Source: JBFFMO01 sp037968515 (lineage in GTDB: Bacteria; Myxococcota_A; Bradymonadia; Bradymonadales; Bradymonadaceae). Taken from it: a DNA stretch of 25,485 bases. A program made the position numbers and the translations under genes. Below the pieces are notes generated by a model. The model made no database searches and was not told the DNA's origin. It saw only the letters and a list, made by a program, of their open reading frames with translations. The stretch spans positions 1-25,485 of the forward strand of contig JBBKVQ010000115.1 of NCBI GenBank assembly GCA_037968515.1, given 5' to 3'. Positions 13,461-21,346 of the stretch are shown here, piece by piece; positions within the stretch are counted from its first letter, which is position 1, and each line of letters starts with the position of its first letter.

Positions 13461-15518
13461 ATGAATTTCTTGAGAGGCATGACTTGCCTCATTTTATCGT
13501 CCAGCATGATGACTGCTTGCGGTGACGATCCCGCAAAAAGCCCTTCAAACAACACAGCGAATAACGCCACAAATAACACGACGAATAACGCCACAAATAA
13601 TACGACGAATAATAATACCGTCGTCGTCATGACCTGTGCCGAGACCACTTGTGGTGAAAACGCTAGCTGCACTGACGACGCGACTGGCCCGACGTGCACT
13701 TGTGACGCGGGTTATTCCGGCGACGGCGTGACCTGTGCAGACGTCGACGAATGCGCAGATGAAACCCTTAACGATTGCGACGCGAACGCTGCGTGCGCAA
13801 ACACGGACGGGGCCTTCACCTGCGAGTGCGCCGCAGGATACTCCGGCGACGGTGTCACCTGTGCGGACGCCGACGAATGCGCAGATGAAACGCTCAACGA
13901 CTGCGACCTGAACGCCGTTTGCACCAACGAAACAGGAACGTTCTCGTGCGAATGCGCTGCAGGATTCTCCGGCGACGGCGTCACCTGTGCGGACGTCGAC
14001 GAATGTGCCGACCCCGGTCTGAACAACTGTGACACGAACGCAGCGTGCGCAAATACGGATGGCGCCTTCACTTGCGAGTGCGCCGCTGGATATTCCGGCG
14101 ACGGGGTCACCTGTGCTGACGTCGATGAATGCGCCGATGCAGCGCTTAACAACTGCGACGCCAATGCACTATGCACCAACGACACTGGAACATTTTCATG
14201 CGAATGCGCTGCGGGATTCACCGGCGACGGCGTCACCTGTGCTGACGTCGACGAATGTGCCGACGTCGCACTGAATACCTGTGGAGCCAACGCAACCTGC
14301 TCCAATACGCCCGGCGCATTCGATTGCGCCTGCGACAGTGGCTATTCCGGCGACGGAATCACCTGTGCAGACGTCGATGAATGCGCGGACCCCGCGCTCA
14401 ACAATTGTGACGCCAACGCTGCCTGCACCAACGATGTTGGCACCTTTGCGTGTGCGTGTGATGCCGGATACTCGGGTGACGGAGTAACGTGTTCAGACGT
14501 TGACGAATGTGCCGACGTCGCTCTCAACACCTGCGGAACTAATGCCACTTGCTCCAACACGCCGGGCGATTTTTCGTGCGCCTGCGACAGCGGATATTCC
14601 GGTGATGGATTCACGTGCGCGGATATCGACGAATGTGCAGATCCGGCGCTGAACACGTGCGGCAACGCCACCTGCAACAACGAACAAGGCAGCTTCCAAT
14701 GTGTCTGTGCCGCGCCGTTTTCTGGGCCGAACTGCGACCAGCTCATCTTGGACAACGCAACTGCGAGTCTGCCGGATGGCATGTACGAATTGAGTGTCAT
14801 GACTCTGAGCAATAGCGCGGTCCTGAACATCGACGGCATGGTGATCTTGAACGTTACGGGGACCGTGACGGTCGATGCGACCTCTTCGATTATCGGCGAC
14901 GGTGGTGGTCCAGCTTCGCCCTCGGGAGTTTCACCTGGGAATGGTCCGGGCGCTGGCGTTGGCGGATCGAGTTCAGGCGCTTCCGGAGCAGGCTATGGCG
15001 GCGCTGGCGGCGACGGTGGACTGGACGCAGGCGATTCTTTGCAAGTCGGCGGAATCAGCTATGGCGACGCTGCAACCGTGGCGATTCAGATGGGTAGCTC
15101 GGGTGGGTCTGCGAGTTCGGTGACCGGCGGTTCGGGCGGCGCAGCCATCTGGATCGAGGCGCCAACGATCGTTATCGAAGGCATTATCAGCGTCAACGGC
15201 AACGAAGGTGAACAACCTGGAGCCGGCCAAGGAGCCGGTGGGGGCTCTGGCGGTGGCATCCTGCTTGTCGCGCAGACTTTGACCTTCAATGGCTTGCTCT
15301 CGGCCGACGGAGGCCGCGGATCGGTTGGCACCAGCACCGCAAACGACGATGGCGGTGGCGGTGGCGGTGGGCGCATCAAGCTCTTCTACGAGACTTTGAC
15401 CCTGACTGGATCGACGGCTGTCTCTGGAGGCGCCGGTGGCCCCAACGGATTATTGGCGGGCGGTCAAGATGGTGGGGCCGGAACCGTCCATCAGGAAGTT
15501 CGGACATTTGTCCCTTAA
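13461..15518 (+). CDS. EGF-repeat, Gly-rich surface lipoprotein
   Basis: A 685-residue lipoprotein. The signal MNFLRGMTCLILSSSMMTAC has its lipobox Cys at 20. Residues about 30-53 are an Asn/Thr linker (NNT/NNA repeats). Then come nine EGF-like modules (about 59-427); eight begin D(V/A/I)DEC, the calcium-binding EGF consensus, each with six-Cys spacing, except that the last is shorter. Residues about 430-480 are strand-rich (GMYELSVMTLSNSAVLNID), followed by a Gly/Ser-rich tail to the end with GGGSGGGILL and GGGGGGGRIKL, like the Gly-rich tails of myxobacterial surface proteins. An outer-membrane-anchored adhesion or matrix role is inferred. The start at 13461 has GGAG six bases upstream; the ATG at 13449 overlaps that site. 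It ends in a strong terminator. Confidence 0.9.
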   Translation: MNFLRGMTCLILSSSMMTACGDDPAKSPSNNTANNATNNTTNNATNNTTNNNTVVVMTCAETTCGENASCTDDATGPTCTCDAGYSGDGVTCADVDECADETLNDCDANAACANTDGAFTCECAAGYSGDGVTCADADECADETLNDCDLNAVCTNETGTFSCECAAGFSGDGVTCADVDECADPGLNNCDTNAACANTDGAFTCECAAGYSGDGVTCADVDECADAALNNCDANALCTNDTGTFSCECAAGFTGDGVTCADVDECADVALNTCGANATCSNTPGAFDCACDSGYSGDGITCADVDECADPALNNCDANAACTNDVGTFACACDAGYSGDGVTCSDVDECADVALNTCGTNATCSNTPGDFSCACDSGYSGDGFTCADIDECADPALNTCGNATCNNEQGSFQCVCAAPFSGPNCDQLILDNATASLPDGMYELSVMTLSNSAVLNIDGMVILNVTGTVTVDATSSIIGDGGGPASPSGVSPGNGPGAGVGGSSSGASGAGYGGAGGDGGLDAGDSLQVGGISYGDAATVAIQMGSSGGSASSVTGGSGGAAIWIEAPTIVIEGIISVNGNEGEQPGAGQGAGGGSGGGILLVAQTLTFNGLLSADGGRGSVGTSTANDDGGGGGGGRIKLFYETLTLTGSTAVSGGAGGPNGLLAGGQDGGAGTVHQEVRTFVP
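13740..14741 (+). repeat. Tandem 126-bp coding repeats (calcium-binding EGF modules)
   Basis: Units start at 13740, 13866, 13992 and every 126 bp to 14622, each opening with the GAC-x-GAC-GAA-TG(C/T) codons for D-x-D-E-C. Seven units are full length and the eighth is truncated. The first four or five are closest in sequence and alternate between two module types, which points to unequal crossing-over or gene-conversion growth. Confidence 0.9.
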
Positions 15519-15535
15519 CTAAAGAACACTAAAAC

Positions 15536-15567
15536 AAAAAGCCGCCTAAAATTAGGCGGCTTTTTTT
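15536..15567. terminator. Bidirectional rho-independent terminator
   Basis: A run of five A, GCCGCCTAA, two-base loop, TTAGGCGGC and seven T. The A and T runs flank a perfect 9-bp stem, so it can stop transcription of both the EGF-repeat gene (+) and the convergent MYXO-CTERM gene (-). Confidence 0.95.
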
Positions 15568-15595
15568 GTGTTGAGAATTGGGAATCAGCAGCGGC

Positions 15596-18100
15596 CTAGC
15601 GGCGGCGGCGGCGAATCCTAAGGCCGAACAGGCCAAGCAGGAAGATCAATGCTGACGAAGCGTTGCCGCCTGTCGAAGCACAACCACATCCGTCTTCGGT
15701 TCCTCCAGCCATAGTGCCGGTGCCGTCATTGGTGCCGTTATTAGTCGAATTATTTGTCTCGTTGTTGGTCGAGTTATTGGTCCCGTTATTGGTCCCGTTA
15801 TTATTCGAAGGCTCCGAGACAATGATGGAAACTGTAACGCTCATGCCATCGGCGCCAAGGGCCGTGATGGTGTACTCACCCGCTGCGACATCCTCAAATA
15901 ATGCGACCCAAAAACCGTTATTATCGATCGTGGAAGTCTGCATCGAGTCCCCAAGAGTCACGACGACCGTCGTGCCTGGCTCACCGCTGCCCGCAACGTT
16001 CACCGTTCCAGCAGTAATCATGGCGCCCTCGACAGGCGAACTGATGACTACTGGAGCTGGCAAAGCGGCCATCTTCACAGTGAACAGAGTGATTTCAGAC
16101 TCGATATCACCGGCGGTGTTTCGACCTTGAAGCGAGTGCGCGCCCGGCACCAAATCCGTCAGCGAATAGGTCCACTGATCATTGCCATCCACTTCAGCTG
16201 TTCCAACGTTCACGTCGTCAAGAAACACAACAACTTCTGTGACGTTAATCACCCGACCCGCAACATTTACAATAGGATCGGCCACGGCATTAAACACCGG
16301 GTTTTCGATGGCAATCAAACCAAGCGCATAGACGAAGGTCACCGAATCTGAAGACGAGTTTCCAACCGCGTCGGTGGCTGTGACTTCGAGTGTATAAGCC
16401 CCTGCAGCAGCTGGGTCGAAAGACGACGCAAACATACCGTTGGGGGGCTCCTCGCGCATAACTTCAACGCCAAGGGCGTCTGTAACCACCAACACAACCG
16501 TCTGGGAAGTTGGGTCAGTTTCACCCGTGAGTGCAATCGGAAGTTGGAAGAGCGTCGTTCCATCGGTCGGCGCAGTGATGGACACCGCAGGCGCGGTGAG
16601 ATCGACTTGGAAATAGATCGGACCAGCAGTTGCTGTGCTGGTTCCAAGAGTCGCTGTCGCTTCGATCGTGTAGTCGTTTTCAGCAAGTGTTGCCGCGTCG
16701 ATCGTCCATGTACCGTTAGCGGCCAAGGTCGGCATCAGGGTTTCGATCAGAGTGCCGTTCAGGTCGCGAATCTCGACAACAACGGTCGACCCTGGAGTTG
16801 CAGAACCACCAATCGTGGGTGTCGTGTCTGCAGTGTCCTGGTAGTCCGATGGCGTAGTGATTGCGATCGTCGCTACGGGTGCGGCGGGCGCTTCAACCGT
16901 GGCTTCGTCGAGCTCGAAACGGAAGCCATAGTAGGTAGCAAGATTCTGGATTCGGAACTCGATCGTGTTGACGCCATGCACATAACTGGCCGTGGCAGGA
17001 AGCTCGCTCACACAGGTCGTTCGCTGATTATCGCCAGTCGACGTAATCGCATGCGGTGTGCCGTTAATCCAAACCGTGTGGCTGCAGCCTCCTGCCAGGT
17101 TGGCAGTGTCCGTTCCGTTACGCGAGACGTCATCAAAACCGACTTTGTATTTGATCACGACCGTCGACAGGTCAGCCGTCGCCGGAATATCGAACGATTG
17201 CCGCCACGAAAACTTGTTATTTGCTGCTGTCGTCCGCACGTAAGAAGGGTGCGCAATCGGGCGAGCAACCACGTCGTTTCCAATCGGATGATTAACCCAG
17301 ATGCTTCCACAAGATCCGCAGAAATTGGTCTTGGCCTGGACCGCGGCGATCCATGCGAGACTGTTGATTGCGACTTCCCAATGGGTATCGGTCGCGTTTT
17401 CAGCGATCGGAGCACCCGTGGCGTCAACGCCCGTGCTGAAAAGGTTCAGGTCTTGCCGAGCAACTTCGTACGTGGCCGAGACCTTTTCCCAACGGAATCC
17501 GTAGTAGGTCGCGAGGTTCGAGATACGAAACTCAAGCGTGTTCTGCCCCACGACGAAGTTTGCACCCGACGGAATCGTAGCTGCACATTCAGTGCGCTGG
17601 TTGTTGCCCGTGGCAGTCAGCTCGTACCCAGTTCCGTTCACCCAAACTGTATGGTTGCAGCCGGACAGGTTGGCTGCGTCAAGCTTGTTGCGCGATACGT
17701 CGTCATAACCAACCTTGTAGCTGATCGTCACCGTATCAAGCGCTGCGTCGGCCGGAATATCAAAGGTCGTGCGCCAAGAGAACTTCTGGTTCGGCGCAGC
17801 TTGCTGAATATAATTCGGATGAGCCAAAGGACGAGCAACTGAATCATCACCAATCGGATGATTCACCCAAATATTACCGCAGCTTCCGCAAAAATTTGTG
17901 TACTCTTGAATGGCGCTTTGCCAACCAGAGGTGTTGATCTGAGTCTCCCAATGAGCATCCACTGTGCCCAGCGCCAGCGGCGCATAGGCGTTGTCGACGC
18001 CCGTCGAATAAAGATTAGCAATATCAACGACCTGAGCCGATGCAGAAGCTGTCGAAAGTACGACGCACGCAAAGAGCAGACCTGAGATCTTAAACTTCAT
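15596..18100 (-). CDS. Large exported MYXO-CTERM protein with duplicated Cys domain and Ig-like repeats
   Basis: 834 residues from the ATG at 18100, which has GGGA about seven bases upstream; a TTG at 18115 is less likely. Signal peptide 1-22 (ending ASASA). Residues about 30-211 and 220-403 are two copies of one domain sharing STGVD, DxHWE, TNFCGSCGxIWVNHPIG, ARPxAHPxY, KFSWRxxFDIPA, YKVGxDDVSRN, HTVWxNGT, NQRTxC and NLATYYGFR. The fold pattern suggests a galactose-binding-like beta sandwich. Four bacterial Ig-like domains follow (about 409-500, 502-592, 595-677, 681-763), then an Asn/Thr/Gly linker (765-793), GCGC (804-807), a hydrophobic helix and an RIRRRRR tail: a MYXO-CTERM signal, processed by myxosortase-type enzymes for surface anchoring. 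Ligand unknown. Confidence 0.9.
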   Translation of the reverse strand: MKFKISGLLFACVVLSTASASAQVVDIANLYSTGVDNAYAPLALGTVDAHWETQINTSGWQSAIQEYTNFCGSCGNIWVNHPIGDDSVARPLAHPNYIQQAAPNQKFSWRTTFDIPADAALDTVTISYKVGYDDVSRNKLDAANLSGCNHTVWVNGTGYELTATGNNQRTECAATIPSGANFVVGQNTLEFRISNLATYYGFRWEKVSATYEVARQDLNLFSTGVDATGAPIAENATDTHWEVAINSLAWIAAVQAKTNFCGSCGSIWVNHPIGNDVVARPIAHPSYVRTTAANNKFSWRQSFDIPATADLSTVVIKYKVGFDDVSRNGTDTANLAGGCSHTVWINGTPHAITSTGDNQRTTCVSELPATASYVHGVNTIEFRIQNLATYYGFRFELDEATVEAPAAPVATIAITTPSDYQDTADTTPTIGGSATPGSTVVVEIRDLNGTLIETLMPTLAANGTWTIDAATLAENDYTIEATATLGTSTATAGPIYFQVDLTAPAVSITAPTDGTTLFQLPIALTGETDPTSQTVVLVVTDALGVEVMREEPPNGMFASSFDPAAAGAYTLEVTATDAVGNSSSDSVTFVYALGLIAIENPVFNAVADPIVNVAGRVINVTEVVVFLDDVNVGTAEVDGNDQWTYSLTDLVPGAHSLQGRNTAGDIESEITLFTVKMAALPAPVVISSPVEGAMITAGTVNVAGSGEPGTTVVVTLGDSMQTSTIDNNGFWVALFEDVAAGEYTITALGADGMSVTVSIIVSEPSNNNGTNNGTNNSTNNETNNSTNNGTNDGTGTMAGGTEDGCGCASTGGNASSALIFLLGLFGLRIRRRRR

Positions 18101-18214
18101 AAAATTCCCATCCAATGTGTTTACGGCGCAGAACGCCGAGTGTTGTGCGCGGATATGTGCCAGAATTCACGAGTAATTGGAAGGTCCAAGCCGCAATTGT
18201 GGGAGATGTATAGG

Positions 18215-19066
18215 ATGGGAACCAGATTGATGATGGCTGTGAAATTTAGCGTGGGACTGCTGTGCCTAGGCGGATTGGCGTCCTGCGACAGCGCTGCAAC
18301 TTCAATCACAGACGCAGGCACAGACGCGGTTTTGCCCAGCGACCAAGGGGGCATCGCATGTTCAACGTTTTTTGGTCGGCCCACCGAAAAGACCGGTCTG
18401 ACCGAAGAACAATGTGCGCCGCGATGCGATTGTGGCGACCGAAGCTTCGAAGCAGCTGAGTTCGACGCCACGCGATTAGAACGCCTTTCCGCGCTGCAGT
18501 GGAGCAATCCCGCCCAAGAACTCGCCGGCGACCCCTACGGCGAGCCTGCGCCGACGGTTAACGAACAGGTATGTGGTGTGGTGGTGGATGGATCGTCGTA
18601 TTCGACGCAAACCTTCGAATCGGCAGCGATGGCCGAGACCGCGGGTGCCGTGGTGACACATTTTGGAGTTTGTGGCGTGTGTTCTTCGCTGCAAGACTTG
18701 GCCGTCTACGCCAGCAGTATCGACCTGACCACGCCAGTTCGCCAATGTGGCATCGTGGGAATTGCGCAAGGCGAGGAAGCCAGCCTGCAGTGTTTGTTGG
18801 ACCTTGGCTTTACGACCCCTTGCGCCCAAGTCTGGTACTACAACACGCTTCATACCCGCACTGAATGCCAGGATGTGTGCATTCGCCTGCTGAATGCGCC
18901 CTACCAAAACCCTGATGGTTCGTTGAACGAATGCCTGGCTTGTGACGAAGAAAAAAGCGGTCCGGTTTTTAAGGCCATCGCTGGCAGGACTCGGCGCAAC
19001 TCAGGCCTAGCGTCGGCGCTCTGTCGACCATGCGAAGACGTCCGTGCGCTTGGCCACGACTATTGA
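18215..19066 (+). CDS. Cys-rich lipoprotein of unknown function
   Basis: 283 residues from the ATG at 18215, which has GGGAG nine bases upstream; longer in-frame starts such as GTG at 18140 lack support and would put a non-signal extension in front. The signal MGTRLMMAVKFSVGLL leads to the lipobox LASC (Cys24, Asp at +2). The mature protein is Cys-rich: CAPRCDCGD near the start, VCGVCSS in the middle, CQDVC and CLACDEE towards the end, suggesting several disulfides in the periplasm or at the surface. No enzyme motif is recognised. It is divergent from the MYXO-CTERM gene across 114 bp, where both promoters must lie. Probably a lineage-specific family. Confidence 0.78.
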   Translation: MGTRLMMAVKFSVGLLCLGGLASCDSAATSITDAGTDAVLPSDQGGIACSTFFGRPTEKTGLTEEQCAPRCDCGDRSFEAAEFDATRLERLSALQWSNPAQELAGDPYGEPAPTVNEQVCGVVVDGSSYSTQTFESAAMAETAGAVVTHFGVCGVCSSLQDLAVYASSIDLTTPVRQCGIVGIAQGEEASLQCLLDLGFTTPCAQVWYYNTLHTRTECQDVCIRLLNAPYQNPDGSLNECLACDEEKSGPVFKAIAGRTRRNSGLASALCRPCEDVRALGHDY

Positions 19067-19090
19067 CCCGGTTCCTCGCCAAGGCTTATT

Positions 19091-19768
19091 TCAGTCATTT
19101 TTTCGATAGGTAAATTTAACGCCTGACACGGATTGTTGAATATCAGCCGCCATCGGTAATATCGTGGATTCTCCATTCGCCCAGATCTCAACCTCAATAT
19201 TTTCTGGTGGAAGCAGGATTGATTCGATCAAGCCTTCAGGGGCTACGCCACAGTCTTGAAGCTGTGCGATGGGATCCGCGGAACGATCCAGCGCGTCGGC
19301 CACGAATGGGAATGACAAGAGATGAACGGCGGCAGAACTTTCGAACTCGGACCTTCCTTTAAACACCCAAACTTGTCCGCCACTCTGTGACGATAAAAGC
19401 CAAGACGCCCGGTTGTGCCGAGGGATCTCCAACCCGTAAGTCTCTGAAGTCTGAGTAATCGATTTGGGAAGCACCAAAATCACAGGCTCTTGAAATTGCA
19501 GATCAACGATGATCGTCAATGCAGCACACCTTAATTGTCCTGGGTTTACGCCAAAAAAATCCCCGTAGAAGTCTGATTGGGATCCATAATACGGGTCGTC
19601 TCTAGACGCCTGAAGGATCACTACGTCCGCCGGTTCAACGGCGAAGTCGGGCACTTGTTCTGTGGATGAGGACTGTTCATTCACGTCCCAAGATGAGCCA
19701 ATTTTACGATCAGAAAACGAGCATCCAATCATTAAAACAAATACGAGACACCACCGCGCTTTCACCAT
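19091..19768 (-). CDS. Hypothetical lipoprotein
   Basis: 225 residues. The signal MVKARWCLVFVLMIGC has a lipobox LMIGC with Cys16, followed by Ser-rich sequence and an acidic linker. The mature part has alternating hydrophobic strands (LRCAALTIIVDLQF; PVILVLPKSI; GQVWVFKG) and two cysteines (in LRCAAL and QDCGVAP) that may pair. No family is recognised. The ribosome-binding site is weak. It converges with the Cys-rich lipoprotein gene, the two stops being about 25 bp apart. Confidence 0.72.
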   Translation of the reverse strand: MVKARWCLVFVLMIGCSFSDRKIGSSWDVNEQSSSTEQVPDFAVEPADVVILQASRDDPYYGSQSDFYGDFFGVNPGQLRCAALTIIVDLQFQEPVILVLPKSITQTSETYGLEIPRHNRASWLLSSQSGGQVWVFKGRSEFESSAAVHLLSFPFVADALDRSADPIAQLQDCGVAPEGLIESILLPPENIEVEIWANGESTILPMAADIQQSVSGVKFTYRKND

Positions 19769-20010
19769 CTTAATGCTCGTAGTTATGGTCCTTACAACGT
19801 CGAATCTACACTACGATAGATCGGCGATGGCTCAAATGTATTGTGGCGGTTTTGAACGAGGTTGGCCCTTTGTTGAATTGGAAGTTTCCAATCTGGCCGG
19901 CAAATCCAGCTTGAGCTTTGATGCTGGATTCGCCCGCCGTGCCTAGACCGCGCCAAGCTTCAACGAAATATTCGTCAAAACAAGGCCGTTCGCGTGACCG
20001 CCCCAATCGA

Positions 20011-21192
20011 TTAGGGAGCTGGCTGAGTCACTGTCGAGGCGTCGAGCGTCACGGCAGTTTGGGCTAAAAGCCGACCGTTCACCGAGGCGCCTGTTCCAAG
20101 TACAATTGCGGTCTGGCAAATCGCGATTCCCTCAAAATGGGAATTCGTTCCAATCATAACTTGACCAAAAGCCTGCCAGAAAATGTTTTTAGGCAATGCT
20201 CCACCGCTCAGAATGACCTTCGCGCCGTTGGCTTGAGTGATGTCGCCAGCAATCTGGAAGATCCAGACATCGTTGGGCCCACCGTTAAGAGTCACATCGG
20301 TCGAGATGCTCACGCCCGTGCCCCATTTGTACAAGCCAGGTGTCAGCGTCTGGCCACCGATTTCTCCGGCGCCGAGCTCAGTGAAATCAGGAATCGAGCG
20401 ACCTGCGGCGTCGGTATAAGCTGTTTCCATATCGCTGATCGCAGTGGTCAACATCGTGGGCGTCGGGACAGCGTAATCGGGTGCGAACACTTTTCCGGTC
20501 ACCTGAACCGAAGTCGCAAACTGGTTGGTCGCGTCAACGCTCAACGAAAAACCAGTGACCGCGGTGGAATCAATTGGGCTAACTCCGATATCGCCCGTGA
20601 TTGCAGACGTTGGCACGGTGTCGATTCCTGACTTAGACAGAACCGCAAAATTTCCTGATGTTCCTAGGTCGATCGGAGCAGGCCCAATGGCGGTGGTCGT
20701 TCGGGTGGTGAAACTCCACGTGAAATCCGACGCGAGCGCGTTGCCGTTAGCGTCTTTTACGCCGGCCATCACGGTTGCCGAGTAGGTCGTATTCACGGCC
20801 AACGGGGCGGTAGACCGGAACGTCGCTGTAGTGCCGCTGTAGGTCACTGCTCCTGGGATGGCAGTTGCTCCGTTTGCCAATTTGAACGTTGATGGGGTGA
20901 TCGTCAGCGGGTCCATGATTTTGCTGAACACCGCGTTGACGTTCGCGTTGACCGAAACCCCCGTCTCCCCGGCTGCCGGGCGAGTCGTGGTGATGATGGG
21001 CGCGGTCGTTGTGTTGTTGTTCGAACCATTATTCGAACCATTATTCGAACCGTTATTCGAGCCGTTATTCGAAACGTTATTCGAAACGGTAGCATCGCTA
21101 TCGTCACCACACGCTGTCCCAAGGCAGACGGACAATAACAAAAGGGCAGAAAACCCGGCGTTGCGTTGGAGTGTCATACATTGTCGTTTCAT
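20011..21192 (-). CDS. DUF3494 ice-binding-like lipoprotein with SbsA-type Ig domain (copy 1)
   Basis: A 393-residue lipoprotein. Signal peptide with lipobox LGTAC (Cys28), (SNNG)n linker (about 37-60), a Big_5/SbsA-type Ig-like domain (about 64-164: RPAAGETGVSVNANVNAVFS, then TYSATV..GVKDANGN..ASDFTWSFTT), and a DUF3494 domain (about 175-390: NFAVLSKSGI, TGDIGVSPI, AYTDAAGR, GLYKW, DVWIFQIAGD, KNIFWQ, GASVNGRLLAQTAVTLD). DUF3494 is a beta-solenoid found in ice-binding proteins and adhesins; activity here is unproven. The start at 21192 has AAGAAG upstream; an ATG at 21177 is possible. It lies 154 bp downstream of a paralogue on the same strand, with which it shares most of its sequence and its 5' leader. 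Confidence 0.9.
   Translation of the reverse strand: MKRQCMTLQRNAGFSALLLLSVCLGTACGDDSDATVSNNVSNNGSNNGSNNGSNNGSNNNTTTAPIITTTRPAAGETGVSVNANVNAVFSKIMDPLTITPSTFKLANGATAIPGAVTYSGTTATFRSTAPLAVNTTYSATVMAGVKDANGNALASDFTWSFTTRTTTAIGPAPIDLGTSGNFAVLSKSGIDTVPTSAITGDIGVSPIDSTAVTGFSLSVDATNQFATSVQVTGKVFAPDYAVPTPTMLTTAISDMETAYTDAAGRSIPDFTELGAGEIGGQTLTPGLYKWGTGVSISTDVTLNGGPNDVWIFQIAGDITQANGAKVILSGGALPKNIFWQAFGQVMIGTNSHFEGIAICQTAIVLGTGASVNGRLLAQTAVTLDASTVTQPAP
21013..21084 (-). repeat. 12-bp tandem repeat encoding the SNNG linker (copy 1)
   Basis: About six 12-base units encode Ser-Asn-Asn-Gly (or Val), here with TCG-AAT-AAT-GGT-type codons as read on the minus strand. Near-identical units at the DNA level mean the linker length can change by slippage. 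Confidence 0.85.
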
Positions 21193-21208
21193 TTTTTCTT
21201 CTTATCTT

Positions 21209-21220
21209 GCGCATTTGCGC
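21209..21220. promoter_or_regulatory. GCGCA-TT-TGCGC palindrome upstream of DUF3494 copy 1
   Basis: A 12-bp dyad lies 16 bases before the start codon of copy 1. The identical sequence lies at the identical distance before copy 2 (22497-22508). Beyond it the two upstream regions no longer look alike, so it may be a kept operator or a 5'-leader element. Confidence 0.5.
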
Positions 21221-21313
21221 GTTTTTCATCCAGTAACAGATACTTGGCTCAACATGAGCATCAGCTAGTGATCGCGCCTCGACGCTGCACATCTAGCCCC
21301 CCGTTGCAATTCG

Positions 21314-21328
21314 CCGCCCGTCGGGCGG
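21314..21328. other. GC-rich hairpin between the two DUF3494 genes
   Basis: CCGCCCG, one base, CGGGCGG forms a perfect 7-bp dyad about 20 bases after the stop of copy 2. There is no T-run on either side, so it is not a classical intrinsic terminator; it may act as a transcript-end stabiliser or an imperfect terminator. Confidence 0.4.
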
Positions 21329-21346
21329 AAAATATATGTAGAAAAA

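Noticed and set aside
13740..14741. Regular repeats considered as a CRISPR array
   Set aside because: Units are 126 bp, contiguous and coding for EGF modules, with no unique spacers.
13712..14839. Long minus-strand Ser/His-rich repeat frames across the EGF array
   Set aside because: They are the antisense reading of the 126-bp repeats and mirror their period; no signal or start site.
16544..17842. A 432-codon + strand frame opposite the MYXO-CTERM gene
   Set aside because: It is antisense to a protein with clear domain repeats, and its Arg/Cys/Val-rich composition is typical of a shadow frame.
19769..19946. A short + strand frame (AQMYCGGFERGWPFVELEV...) and a minus-strand frame over the same stretch
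   Set aside because: No ribosome-binding site, no recognisable family and two competing frames; at most a fragment of a decayed gene.
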